A stretch of 57,714 bases of DNA. Origin: Candidatus Hydrogenedentota bacterium (GTDB lineage Bacteria > Hydrogenedentota > Hydrogenedentia > Hydrogenedentales > CAITNO01). The notes beneath the pieces were generated by a model, which worked only from the letters and a program-made list of their open reading frames with translations, was not told where the DNA came from and did not search any database. Positions 1 through 8,746 of this stretch are shown here, in pieces (the first letter of the stretch is position 1; the number at the start of each line of letters is the position of its first letter). Location of the stretch: NCBI GenBank assembly GCA_029776995.1, contig JAKOTZ010000123.1, positions 1 through 57,714 on the forward strand. The letters are read 5' to 3'. The position numbers and the translations under genes were made by a program.

Positions 1-273
1 GTGCTGTACGGTTGGCTCACAGACCCGGAGATGGCGCGCGCCATAGACCTGCATGAATTCGGCGGGCGCCGCTGGATTAACCGTGAGCTGTTGGAACGGG
101 CGCTCGGCCTGTTCTGGCTGAGCCTGATTACCTCCGCGCCCAGCTGGAAGGTCCTGCCGGAGGATGTTCTCGGGGAGCGCCTGGTTGCTGCGGGCGAGAA
201 CATGCTGATTATGCGGGATGCCGCCATGGATACCGGTTATGATTTTGACTGGATGCTGGACGCGCTGAAATGA
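1..273 (+). CDS. C-terminal end of an unidentified protein (cut by window edge)
   Basis: An open frame enters from the left edge and ends at TGA 271-273, giving 90 residues with no start in view. The fragment is soluble in character, rich in Trp, Leu and acidic residues, with no signal or membrane segment. The run WLTDPEMARAIDLHEFGGRR followed by a Trp-Ile-Asn-Arg-Glu stretch reminds me of the C-terminal tail of some alpha-amylase-like (GH13) proteins, but this is a weak recollection and not a motif-level match. It lies 51 bp upstream of the DUF5989 gene on the same strand and may share its transcript. Function unassigned. Confidence 0.6.
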   Translation: MLYGWLTDPEMARAIDLHEFGGRRWINRELLERALGLFWLSLITSAPSWKVLPEDVLGERLVAAGENMLIMRDAAMDTGYDFDWMLDALK

Positions 274-324
274 ACGGCATTTCGCGGGATATATCTGAGT
301 CGCGTACGCCGGGAGATATCGTAT

Positions 325-474
325 ATGGAGACGCTGAAAGAGCTGTTTGAATTCATGTGGAAGCGGAAATTGCTGTGGCTGGCGCCGATCGTGCTTGCCC
401 TGTTGCTGCTTGGCCTGATGTTTTTCCTGGGATCCAGCGCGGGCGTGGTATCGCCGTTTGTATATGCCCTCTGA
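325..474 (+). CDS. DUF5989 family small membrane protein
   Basis: A 49-residue protein with a short amphipathic N-terminus (METLKELFEFMWKRKLLWL), one hydrophobic helix at about residues 18-35 and the terminal sequence SSAGVVSPFVYAL. This is the typical form of the DUF5989 family, which in other bacteria is found beside surface polysaccharide, carbamoyltransferase or exosortase-type loci. Family function is unknown. The stop overlaps the likely ATG (464) of the following glycosyltransferase gene by 11 bp, so the two are probably translationally coupled. The partner relationship to the glycosyltransferase is inference. Confidence 0.85.
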   Translation: METLKELFEFMWKRKLLWLAPIVLALLLLGLMFFLGSSAGVVSPFVYAL

Positions 475-3400
475 TCTGCCGCAGAAAATCGGTAAGGGCG
501 TGGAATCCCGCGACGCGGTTTCGGCTGGAACGGAGAACCGCCGTTGGTATTGGGGCGTGGCGCTGCTGGTGGTGCTGGCCGTGGCGGCGCTGCTGCGGGG
601 GTGGTACCTGTGGTCCGTGACCGGCGCGCCGGATTTTGCCGCACTCCAGCAGGATCCGGAGGTGCAGGATTATTTTGCCCGGGCGGTTTTATCCGGCGAC
701 TGGTCTGTGCGTCCCGGCCAGACAGACCCCGAAATGCGCACAACGCCGTTTTTCCGTCCTCCGGGCTACGGTTATTTTTTGGTGGCGGTGTACTGGCTGA
801 CCGATGGGAGTTACCTTGCCCCGCGGCTTTTTAATGCGCTGCTGGGTGTCGTATCGGTAGGGCTGATCTATGTTCTGGGGCGGGCATGGTTTCATCCACT
901 GGCCGGGCTGGCGGCTGCTGTCCTGCTGGCGACGCACGGCGTGGTAATTTACTGGGAGGGCGAGGTAAATGACCCGGCCCTTTTTATATTCCTGATTCTC
1001 GCCCTGCTTTGGGTATTTTACCGTTGGCAGAAACGGTGCAATCCGCTATGGATGATCCCGGCGGGTCTCCTTTTTGCGGCATATGCCCTGATGCGCCCTA
1101 ATATTCTGGCGCTTGGACCGGTAGCGGCGTTATGGATGGGATGGGTGGCCTGGCGCCGCGGACAGATCCGAAATCTTCCTGCCGCGTGGACTGCCCTGCT
1201 GGTGGTGACCGTAGTTTCGATTCTTCCTGTCACGCTGCGCAATTACATCGCTTCCGGCGAGTTCGTGCCGATTGCCACCTATTTCGGGGAAAATCTTCTG
1301 ATCGGCAATGACAAGGATTCAGACGGCGTAACCCCGTGGCTGCCTTACCTGCAGGAACTGGAGGGAACAGGCAATTGGTCGGCCCGGGATTATGTCAACG
1401 TGGTTCGGGGGCTGGGCAAAGAAGTTGGAAAACCGGATCTGTCCCACAGCGAAGCCTCATCAATTTTCGCCCGCAAGGCCTGGCAGTTTATCCGGGAAAA
1501 TCCCGGCCTGACGCTGAAACGCATGTTTCAGAAGGCGTTATTGCTTTGGACCCCTATTGAAATTACCTGCAACAAGGTCGTGGAATACGAGTTGGCCGCG
1601 TACTGGCCCCTGAAAATCCTGCCCGGCTTCCGCTGGACCGCTGCCCTGTTCTGGGCGGGAATTGCTGTCCTGCTCTGGGAAACTGCGCGGGGGATCCGTG
1701 GAAGGCAGGCATATCCGTTTACCCGGGATGGCGGTTTCCTGATTGTGCTTGCCCTGCTTTTTCTGGCGATTTACCTTGGCTCCTTCCTCCCGTTTTTTGT
1801 AAACGGCCGCGCACGGGTACCCATGATCCCGATACTGGCGATTTTCGGTGGATTTGCGGTATGGCGGCTGGCGGCGTTTTCGCGGAGCGGACAGTTCCGG
1901 GCTGCGTCGATGACTGCGGCGGGCTTTATGGCGGTCTTGGGACTTCTGTCAGTTCAATGGGTTCCCTTTGAGCCGGACTTGGCGCGCTGGCATTATCAGC
2001 GGGCGGATTCCTGGCTTAGGGTAGGGAATATCGAAGGGGCGATGGAGGAGGCTGCCCGGGTTCTGGAACATCCCGGGGCCGCGCCGTACATGCACCAGCG
2101 GCTGGGAAATGCTTTTGTCGAGCTGGGCTATCTTGATGAAGCTGTCGCGCACTATCGGGCGGCGCTGGAAAAAGATCCTGATTTCCAGGACGTGTTTTAC
2201 CGGCTGGGGGACGCGCTGGAACGAAAGGGGGAGGTGGCCGAGGCCGTGCGCCATTACGAGAAAGCCATCCAGCTGAATCCGGATGACGCGCGCGCCCGGA
2301 ATGCCCTGGCGGAGCTCCTGATGCGGGAAAAGCGCTACGACGAAGCCATTCCCCATCTGGAAGCCGCGTTGCGCGTCGCCCCGCGCTATGGCGACGTAAT
2401 CAGCAACCTGAGCCGGGCACTGATTGCGCTTGGACGCCGGGATGAAGCGTTTGACCGGCTGCGGGCCATGACCCGGGAACAGCCGGATAATCCTTTCGCG
2501 TGGTACGTGCTGGGACGGGATCTTGTGGACGCGGGACAGGCCGAGGAAGGGGAACAGGCCCTGCGCGAAGCGCTTCGACTGTCTCCGGAACTGGACGGCG
2601 CAAGTTACGCGCTTGGCCGGGAACTTTCGAGGCAGGGAAAACACGAGCAGGCGATTTCTGTTTACCGGGACGCGCTGAAACGGAACAACAACCTCAAGTA
2701 CATTCACCTGGAACTGGGGAAAGAACTGCTCCGTGCGGGGAATAACGCCGAAGCCAAATTTCACTTTGAAGAGGCTATACGGGTGGATCCGGCGTTTCAG
2801 GACGCGCGGTACCTGCTGGCCTGGGAACTGGCGCGCGAAGGTAATATGGAGGCCGCCCTCGAACAGTACAGGGAGGCCATCCGGCTGAACCCGGCGGACG
2901 CGCGGGCTCATCTCGAGCTGGGCGAATTCTACGCGGAACAGGGCCAGTTCGAGCAGGCCATCGTCCATTATGAAGACGCGCTGCGGGTCAAGCCTGATTT
3001 CGCCTACGCGCTGGACCGTCTGGGAAGGGTGCTGGCGCTGACCGGAAAACGGGAAGAAGCGATCCGGCGCTACCGTGATACGCTGTCCGTTGATCCGAAA
3101 AACCAGGATGTGCATTATCTGCTGGGACGGGAGCTTGCGGCCGCGGGAGAAACCGAAGAAGCGCGGAAACATTTTGAGGAAGCCTTGCGGTTGAACCCTG
3201 AAGATGCCCGCGCGCTGAACGAGCTGGGGGACATTCTATATAAATCGGGCGATAAGGAAGAGGCCATGCGCATGTATCAGGAGGCGTTGCGGGTCGCGCC
3301 GGCTTTCGGATATGTGCTTTATAAAATCGGGCGTATCCTGGCCGAGCAGGGCAAAGCGGCTGAGGCGGAACAGCGTTTCCGGGAAGCGATCAACCTTGAC

Positions 3401-4558
3401 CCGGAGAACCAGGATCTGCATTACCTGCTGGGGTGTGAACTGATGGCCCAGGGGCGGAAGGATGACGCCCGCAAATGTTTTGAACAGGCGCTGCGGCTCA
3501 ATCCCGAGGATGCCCGGTCCCATAACGACCTTGGCCTGCTGGTGGCTGCTGAAGATCCGGCGGCGGCCGAAGCGCACTTCCGTGAAGCGGTTCGCATCGC
3601 GCCGTCCTTCGCGCTGGCTTACAACAACTGGGGCAATCTGCTGGCGGAGCAGGGGCGTTATGATGAGGCTGAAGCAAAATATCAGGAAGCGTTGCGGGTG
3701 CGTCCCGAGGATGAGCTGGCCTGGCACAACCTGGCCAAACTTGCGGAGCGCCGCGGTCAGCCGGAAAAGGCGGAAGAGTATTACCGGAAAGCTATGGTCA
3801 ATAATCCGGTCAATTCATACATCCCCAATGACCTGGGATGGCTGTTGCTGCGCCAGGGCAGAATGGATGAAGCGGTGGGAATGTTCCAAAAAGCCCTGGA
3901 AATTGATGCTGCCAATCCTCTGGCGCTCAACAACCTGGGGATTGCCATGCTGCAGCGCGGCGATCAGGAAACGGCGGTCCGTTATTTCCAGCGTGCCCTA
4001 GAAGCGAAACCGGCTTTTCTATACGCGCTGAACAACCTCGACGAGACCCTGCGCAACCTGGGCCGCGGGGATGAGGCGCTGGCGTGGTACGATCGCGCCT
4101 TGGCGGCGTTGCCGGACAACGGCGATATCCTGAACAGCCTGGGCTGGCACCATTACATGAGCGGTAACCTGGAGGAGGCTGAGCGATGCTTCCGAAAAGC
4201 CCTCGAAGCTATCCCGTCATTTCCGCTGGCCTGCAATAACCTGGGTAATGTACTGCTGGACCGCGGGGATGCGGCGGGAGCCCTTGACATGTTTGAGCGG
4301 GCACGAAAGATATACGATCAGGATCCATACGCGGCATTTAACGAAGGGCGCGCCCTGCTGGCGCTTGGGCGTGTAGAAGATGCGGAGCAACGTTTTGCGC
4401 AGTCCCTGGAGGTGCTTTCAGATCCGAAAGAAAAAGCTGCCCGCGCCGTAGCCATCGGAAACCTGATGCAGGAAAAAGGGCTTACTCCGGCAGCTGAAAA
4501 ATGGTATAAGCGGGCCGCAGCGCTGGATCCGGAATCCGCTCAAAAAGAACAGTCTTAA
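464..4558 (+). CDS. Membrane GT-C (GT39/PMT-like) glycosyltransferase fused to about 24 TPRs
   Basis: A 1364-residue protein. After a cytoplasmic lead, the first membrane helix (WGVALLVVLAVAALLRGWYL) is followed by an acidic loop (DPEVQDYFA) and the FFRPPGYGYF element typical of PMT_2/ArnT-type GT-C enzymes. About ten further hydrophobic helices follow to residue ~490. Residues ~505-1360 are a continuous TPR superhelix; I count about 24 units by their FxEALRLNP-type ends. The expected role is transfer of a sugar from a polyprenyl-phosphate donor outside the inner membrane, with the TPRs holding acceptors. The architecture resembles eukaryotic TMTC1-4. An ATG at 464 overlapping the DUF5989 stop is preferred over the in-frame TTG at 458. 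Acceptor and sugar are unknown. Confidence 0.85.
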   Translation: MPSDLPQKIGKGVESRDAVSAGTENRRWYWGVALLVVLAVAALLRGWYLWSVTGAPDFAALQQDPEVQDYFARAVLSGDWSVRPGQTDPEMRTTPFFRPPGYGYFLVAVYWLTDGSYLAPRLFNALLGVVSVGLIYVLGRAWFHPLAGLAAAVLLATHGVVIYWEGEVNDPALFIFLILALLWVFYRWQKRCNPLWMIPAGLLFAAYALMRPNILALGPVAALWMGWVAWRRGQIRNLPAAWTALLVVTVVSILPVTLRNYIASGEFVPIATYFGENLLIGNDKDSDGVTPWLPYLQELEGTGNWSARDYVNVVRGLGKEVGKPDLSHSEASSIFARKAWQFIRENPGLTLKRMFQKALLLWTPIEITCNKVVEYELAAYWPLKILPGFRWTAALFWAGIAVLLWETARGIRGRQAYPFTRDGGFLIVLALLFLAIYLGSFLPFFVNGRARVPMIPILAIFGGFAVWRLAAFSRSGQFRAASMTAAGFMAVLGLLSVQWVPFEPDLARWHYQRADSWLRVGNIEGAMEEAARVLEHPGAAPYMHQRLGNAFVELGYLDEAVAHYRAALEKDPDFQDVFYRLGDALERKGEVAEAVRHYEKAIQLNPDDARARNALAELLMREKRYDEAIPHLEAALRVAPRYGDVISNLSRALIALGRRDEAFDRLRAMTREQPDNPFAWYVLGRDLVDAGQAEEGEQALREALRLSPELDGASYALGRELSRQGKHEQAISVYRDALKRNNNLKYIHLELGKELLRAGNNAEAKFHFEEAIRVDPAFQDARYLLAWELAREGNMEAALEQYREAIRLNPADARAHLELGEFYAEQGQFEQAIVHYEDALRVKPDFAYALDRLGRVLALTGKREEAIRRYRDTLSVDPKNQDVHYLLGRELAAAGETEEARKHFEEALRLNPEDARALNELGDILYKSGDKEEAMRMYQEALRVAPAFGYVLYKIGRILAEQGKAAEAEQRFREAINLDPENQDLHYLLGCELMAQGRKDDARKCFEQALRLNPEDARSHNDLGLLVAAEDPAAAEAHFREAVRIAPSFALAYNNWGNLLAEQGRYDEAEAKYQEALRVRPEDELAWHNLAKLAERRGQPEKAEEYYRKAMVNNPVNSYIPNDLGWLLLRQGRMDEAVGMFQKALEIDAANPLALNNLGIAMLQRGDQETAVRYFQRALEAKPAFLYALNNLDETLRNLGRGDEALAWYDRALAALPDNGDILNSLGWHHYMSGNLEEAERCFRKALEAIPSFPLACNNLGNVLLDRGDAAGALDMFERARKIYDQDPYAAFNEGRALLALGRVEDAEQRFAQSLEVLSDPKEKAARAVAIGNLMQEKGLTPAAEKWYKRAAALDPESAQKEQS
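2186..3715 (+). repeat. Tandem 306-bp higher-order repeat (three TPRs per unit)
   Basis: Within the TPR region, units of 102 residues recur in register: units beginning with Gln-Asp followed by a Tyr-Leu pair start at 2186, 2798, 3104 and 3410, with one more divergent unit at 2492. Each unit has three 34-residue TPRs with unit-specific signatures: the first ends near LNPED or LNPDD, the second starts ARA and ends near RVAPxF, the third starts with G/A-Y/D-V/A and often ends DPEN. The fifth unit is one residue short in its second TPR. Spacing between starts is exact (306 or 612 bp), which points to amplification of three-TPR blocks instead of single TPRs. Confidence 0.8.
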
Positions 4559-4591
4559 GGGAAGGCATGGGTAGGGAGTGGTGGTGGCAGT

Positions 4592-4609
4592 TGTCTGATC
4601 CGTCAGACA
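4592..4609. terminator. Convergent-end hairpin, possible bidirectional terminator
   Basis: TGTCTGA-TCCG-TCAGACA is a perfect 7-bp stem with a 4-nt loop in the gap between the converging glycosyltransferase and alcohol dehydrogenase genes. Its right arm covers the dehydrogenase stop codon (4603-4605 on the minus strand). There is no U-tract on either side, so a classical intrinsic terminator is uncertain. Confidence 0.35.
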
Positions 4610-5757
4610 GCGCAGAGGTTCAGAATATCCCTTACCACGGATTCATCCACGTCTCCCCGTTCGCCAAGGGGGAGGGACCCATTATTCTTCAGCCGTTCAG
4701 GAATCCGTTCCAGGCCGTCCCGGATGCCGTATGCTTCCAGTCGGGTCTTTACCCCCAGAGAGCGGAAGAAATTTTCAGTCCGGTCAATCGCCTGATCGAT
4801 AAGGCTGTCCGGGCTGTCTCCCGTAAGGTTCCAGACCCGCCGCGCGTACCGGAGCAGTTTTTCGCGTTTGTTGGCCCGCAGACGGCGGAGGGTGGCGGGA
4901 AATACCACCGCCAGGGTTTGGGCATGGTCCAGCCCGTACAGGGCGGTGAGTTCATGCCCGATCATGTGGGTGGTCCAGTCCTGCGGCACGCCGCAGGCAA
5001 TCAGTCCGTTCAGCGCATTGGTGGCGCACCACATAATGTTGGCCCGGACATCGTAGTCATCCGGCTTGGCCAGCACTTTCGGCCCTTCTTCTATCAGGGT
5101 CAGCAGAATGGCTTCCGCCTGCCGGTCCTGCAGGGGAGCGTTTACGTCATACGTCAGGTACTGCTCCAGCACGTGGGCGTAGGCGTCCACAATGCCGTTG
5201 GCCGTCTGGCGGGCGTCGAGCGTTACCGTGACCGCGGGATCCAGCACCGCGAATTTTGGATAAACCAGCGGACTGTAGAAAGCCAGTTTTTCATTCGTGG
5301 CATCCCGGGAAACTACCGAAAATCCGTTGGATTCTGAACCGGTGGCCGGCAGGGTCAGCACGCACCCCAGCGGGAGGGCTTCATTGACCGTTGCCTTGCG
5401 GGCGAGAATGTCCCATGGGTCACCGGCAAAGGGAACTGCGGCGGCAATGTATTTTGTGCCGTCCAGCACCGAGCCGCCCCCCACGGAGAGCAAAAAATCC
5501 ACTTTTTCCTTTCGGGCCAATTCAACAGCTTTCATGCAGGTTTCGTGGCGGGGGTTGGGTTCGATGCCGCCGAATTCCAGGAAGTCTGTGCCCCGGAGCG
5601 CTTCCATGACCTGGTCATAGACGCCGTTCCGTTTGATGGACCCGCTGCCGTACAGCATCAGGATCTTTTTGTTTCGCGGAATCAGCGTGGCCAGTTCAGC
5701 TATGGATCCCCGGCCAAATACGATTTCCGTGGGATTGGAAAATCGAAAGTTCTGCAT
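4603..5757 (-). CDS. Iron-containing alcohol dehydrogenase (YqhD/BdhA-like)
   Basis: A 384-residue group III alcohol dehydrogenase. An N-terminal dinucleotide-binding domain opens with FSNPTEIVFGRGSIAEL and carries the GGGS NAD(P) loop followed by DGTKYIAAA. The C-terminal helical domain has the metal ligands in DAYAHVLEQ and GHELTALYGLDHAQ. Such enzymes reduce aldehydes to alcohols with NAD(P)H. The sequence from LTLPATGSE onwards fits the YqhD/butanol dehydrogenase branch. The start at 5757 is chosen because AAGGAT lies at ribosome-binding distance upstream and the protein then begins MQNFRFSNP, as in relatives; a further in-frame ATG at 5787 lacks this. It lies downstream of valS on the same strand with a 67-bp gap. 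Confidence 0.93.
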   Translation of the reverse strand: MQNFRFSNPTEIVFGRGSIAELATLIPRNKKILMLYGSGSIKRNGVYDQVMEALRGTDFLEFGGIEPNPRHETCMKAVELARKEKVDFLLSVGGGSVLDGTKYIAAAVPFAGDPWDILARKATVNEALPLGCVLTLPATGSESNGFSVVSRDATNEKLAFYSPLVYPKFAVLDPAVTVTLDARQTANGIVDAYAHVLEQYLTYDVNAPLQDRQAEAILLTLIEEGPKVLAKPDDYDVRANIMWCATNALNGLIACGVPQDWTTHMIGHELTALYGLDHAQTLAVVFPATLRRLRANKREKLLRYARRVWNLTGDSPDSLIDQAIDRTENFFRSLGVKTRLEAYGIRDGLERIPERLKNNGSLPLGERGDVDESVVRDILNLCAV

Positions 5758-5824
5758 GGCGCTATCCTTTATCCCGTTGCCGGTCACACGCTAACGCCGT
5801 TAGATAACGATCGGTGCGCTTATG

Positions 5825-8449
5825 TCATTCCCCGCCAGGCTGTGTTTCCGGCGCGAAAACGGCATCAACTGTTACGGCATCCGCGTCCGCTGCTGCGGCC
5901 GCTGTTTTTACGGAGTGGATTTTCAGCATGGCCTGGATATCGTTCATGGTAGATGCCACGGCGCGCAGGATGGGTTCCGGAGCCGTGATGACAGCGCTGT
6001 CCAAGGGCGCCGCCATGCTTTTGTTCGCGTCCGCTTTTACCCGGCGGATGGCGTCCAGCACAGCCAGCGTGGCATCCCATACCTTTTCGCCGACCGGCTC
6101 TGGAATCTCCCGGAATTCCGCAATCGAGGGCCACGGGCTTCGGTGAACAGACAGGTGCATATCGGCATCTTCCGCGTACGCCCATGACCATACGGCATCG
6201 GCCAGGAAGGGCACAAAAGGCGCGAACAGCCGGATAACCGCCCGGTGTACCAGCCGGAGCGTGGCACACGCGGAGATCCGTTCCGGAGTCAGTGTTTCTT
6301 CATACGTGCGGCCTTTGGCCAGTTCAAGGTAATTGTCGCAGAAATCCCGCCAGAAAAAGTCTTCAATGACGCTCAGCGCCTGGGCATAATCAAACTGTTC
6401 GAACGCGGCGGTTGCCTGCTGAATTACTGGACGAAGTTGTCCGATAACCGCCCGGTCCGTTTCCGTGATGATCCGATCGGGCGTTAACAGCTGGCGGTCG
6501 ACCTGTTCAAAGCGTCCCAGAGCGAACCGGCTGGCGTTAAATATTTTGGTGCACAATTTCTTCCCGATTTTGAAAACCTGCTCGTCATAGGCAGTGTCGA
6601 CGCCAAGCCTGGCCCGGGCTGCCCAGTAGCGGACGCTGTCGGCGCCGTATTGGTCGATCAGCGGTTCCGGTGTAATAACATTTCCCTGGCTTTTGGACAT
6701 TTTTTTGCGGTCAGGATCCAGAATCCAGCCGCTGATCACCACGTGTTTCCAGGGGATCTCCCGCTCGTGCAGGTACGCCTTGACGATAGTGTAGAAAGCC
6801 CACGTGCGAATAATTTCATGGCTCTGGGGCCGGATATCCATGGGGAAGAGCCTGCGGTGCCGTTCGGGATCGTCCACCCAATGGCTCGCGATTTGCGGCG
6901 TCAGAGAGCTGGTAGCCCACGTGTCCATGACATCCGTATCCGCGGAGAACCCGCCGGGCTGGTTCCGCTGGGATTCCGTAAAGCCCGGAGGGGGCGTATC
7001 CATGGGATCCACCGGAAGATCCGCGCGGTCCGGCAGGAGTACCTGGTCATAGCGGACGGCGCCGGATTCGTCGATGCGGTACCATACGGGAATCGGCACG
7101 CCGAAAAAGCGTTGCCTGCTCAGGCACCAGTCGGCGTTAAGCCCTTCTACCCAGTGCTCGTAACGTTTCCGCATGAATTCGGGGTGCCACTGAATTTTTC
7201 GCCCCTGTTCGATCAGGGCATCTTTCTTATCCAGAATCCGGCAGTACCACTGGCGGGTAGGCATCAGCTCGAGCGGCAGGTCCCCTTTTTCGAAAAATTT
7301 GACGGCGTGCACAATGTCCTGTTTAGGCCGGTCGATCACGCCTTCCGTTGCCTCCGCGAGGGCAAGGAATGCCTCGCGGGCTTTTTTAACCGGAAGCCCT
7401 TCCATCTGGGCGTAAGCCGCGTTGGCGGATTCCGGATCGATACTGATCCAATTGGCCCCTTCAGATTCCAGGCCGAAGCGGATGGGCGCCATCGTTCCGT
7501 TCCGGTTCAGCACGCACCGGGCGGGCAGGTTGAAGCGGAGCCACCACTCCACGTCTGTCTGGTCGCCAAAGGTGCACACCATTACCACGCCGGTGCCCTT
7601 TTCCGGATCGGCTTTTTCGTCGGCCATAATGGGGACCGGCGCCCGGAAAATCGGCGTGACTGCCCTTTTGCCAAGGAATTTCCGGTACCGGTCATCCTCC
7701 GGATGCACCAGTACGGCCACGCAGGCCGGCAGCAATTCCGGCCGGGTTGTGGCAACCACCAGGTATTCCGCGCTGTTTTCAATGCCGAAACGCAGGAAGT
7801 GGTACGCGCTGGGCACTTCCTTATCCACGATCTCCGCCTGGGCGATGGCGGTCTGGAAGCCCACATCCCACATCACCGGACGGTTATCCTGATAAATTTC
7901 GCCTTTTTCCAGCAGTTCCAGAAAACTGGCCTGGGAGGTGCGGCGGCAGTGGTCATCAATGGTCGCGTATTCCTGATCCCAGTCGTAGCTGAGCCCAAGC
8001 CTCGTCCAGAGGTGGCGGAAGGCCGCTTCATCCTCCCGGGTTACCTCGTTGCACAGCGCGATGAAATTGGGGCGGCTGACAGGAAGCGGCGCGCCTTTTT
8101 CGCCGCGTTTTCGGCTGAAATTAGGATCAAAATGGGCATGGGGATCACATTTTACGTTGTACAGGTTCTGCACGCGGCGTTCCGTGGGCAGACCGTTGTC
8201 GTCCCATCCGATGGGGAAGAAGATGTTCTTGCCCCGCATCCGCTGGAAACGTACGATAAAGTCCTGGTGGGAATAGCTGAACATATGGCCGACATGCAGG
8301 GATCCGCTGACTGTCGGCGGCGGGGTATCGACTACAAACGTTTCATCCCGGCTTCTGGTGGGGTCCCACGCGTAAAGCTTTTCGTCTGCCCACCGGTTGA
8401 GTATCTGCTGTTCAATGATGTCTGCTTCGTACCGTTTTGGGATTTCCAT
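5825..8449 (-). CDS. valS: Valyl-tRNA synthetase, archaeal/actinobacterial-type sequence
   Basis: An 874-residue class I synthetase charging tRNA-Val. The HIGH motif reads HVGH (residues 52-55) in PPPTVSGSLHVGH, and the KMSKS motif is intact (near residue 582). Between them lie the Rossmann fold and the CP1 editing domain (starting around ATTRPELLPACVAVLVHPED), followed by the anticodon-binding domain. After the HIGH motif the sequence runs FFPIGWDDNGLPTERRVQN, the form seen in archaeal, actinobacterial and rickettsial ValRS and unlike the GTDHAGIATQ form of E. coli. The protein also lacks the long C-terminal coiled coil seen in many E. coli-type enzymes. The start at 8449 is preceded by CAGGAT. 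A minus-strand promoter is visible at 8559-8587. Confidence 0.97.
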   Translation of the reverse strand: MEIPKRYEADIIEQQILNRWADEKLYAWDPTRSRDETFVVDTPPPTVSGSLHVGHMFSYSHQDFIVRFQRMRGKNIFFPIGWDDNGLPTERRVQNLYNVKCDPHAHFDPNFSRKRGEKGAPLPVSRPNFIALCNEVTREDEAAFRHLWTRLGLSYDWDQEYATIDDHCRRTSQASFLELLEKGEIYQDNRPVMWDVGFQTAIAQAEIVDKEVPSAYHFLRFGIENSAEYLVVATTRPELLPACVAVLVHPEDDRYRKFLGKRAVTPIFRAPVPIMADEKADPEKGTGVVMVCTFGDQTDVEWWLRFNLPARCVLNRNGTMAPIRFGLESEGANWISIDPESANAAYAQMEGLPVKKAREAFLALAEATEGVIDRPKQDIVHAVKFFEKGDLPLELMPTRQWYCRILDKKDALIEQGRKIQWHPEFMRKRYEHWVEGLNADWCLSRQRFFGVPIPVWYRIDESGAVRYDQVLLPDRADLPVDPMDTPPPGFTESQRNQPGGFSADTDVMDTWATSSLTPQIASHWVDDPERHRRLFPMDIRPQSHEIIRTWAFYTIVKAYLHEREIPWKHVVISGWILDPDRKKMSKSQGNVITPEPLIDQYGADSVRYWAARARLGVDTAYDEQVFKIGKKLCTKIFNASRFALGRFEQVDRQLLTPDRIITETDRAVIGQLRPVIQQATAAFEQFDYAQALSVIEDFFWRDFCDNYLELAKGRTYEETLTPERISACATLRLVHRAVIRLFAPFVPFLADAVWSWAYAEDADMHLSVHRSPWPSIAEFREIPEPVGEKVWDATLAVLDAIRRVKADANKSMAAPLDSAVITAPEPILRAVASTMNDIQAMLKIHSVKTAAAAADADAVTVDAVFAPETQPGGE

Positions 8450-8558
8450 ATTGCCGTATCCTGAAAAAAGTCCCGGTATTTTGTCCTGAAATGTCAACCT
8501 TCCGGGTAGAATTCAGGTGACTTTGGAGGCAATGCCCGGAGGTCATTAAACGCCGTAA

Positions 8559-8587
8559 AGTATATCAGAAACCCTGGAATCTCTAAA
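8559..8587 (-). promoter_or_regulatory. Probable valS promoter with extended -10
   Basis: Read on the minus strand, TTTAGA (8582-8587) is separated by 17 bp from TGATATACT (8559-8567), an extended -10 of the TGnTATAAT type. Transcription would start near 8552, about 100 nt upstream of the valS ATG. No T-box sequence is visible in that leader. Confidence 0.5.
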
Positions 8588-8615
8588 ACCGCGGCGGTTT
8601 CGGGTAACGTATAAT
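8586..8615 (+). promoter_or_regulatory. Candidate mutL -10 box and adjacent inverted repeat
   Basis: A perfect TATAAT lies at 8610-8615, about 130 bp upstream of the mutL ATG, but no good -35 is seen 16-18 bp upstream. The -35 position is instead covered by the inverted repeat AAACCG-CGG-CGGTTT (8586-8600), which also touches the -35 of the divergent valS promoter. This arrangement would suit an operator controlling both genes. The rest of the 297-bp valS-mutL gap shows no RNA gene that I recognise. Confidence 0.35.
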
Positions 8616-8746
8616 AAAGTGTCTGTTAACGTATGTTGGAAATGATCTTTGGATGAGGTGACCGAGGCGGCGCGTATTGGTGCCTTGAGGGAGGCCGACT
8701 GAAACGATGGGGGAAGCGGAGCGGGCGGGAAACGGACTGGACGGAT

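Noticed and set aside
1949-3172. A 407-codon open frame antisense to the TPR region
   Set aside because: The repetitive sense sequence keeps the opposite frame open; its own repeats are the mirror of the TPRs.
6650-8464. A 604-codon open frame antisense to valS
   Set aside because: It mirrors the GC-rich valS coding frame, has no ribosome site or recognisable domain, and valS is certain.
8450-8746. T-box or other structured RNA upstream of valS or mutL
   Set aside because: No T-box consensus or tRNA-like or RNase P-like sequence could be found; only promoter elements and a small palindrome.
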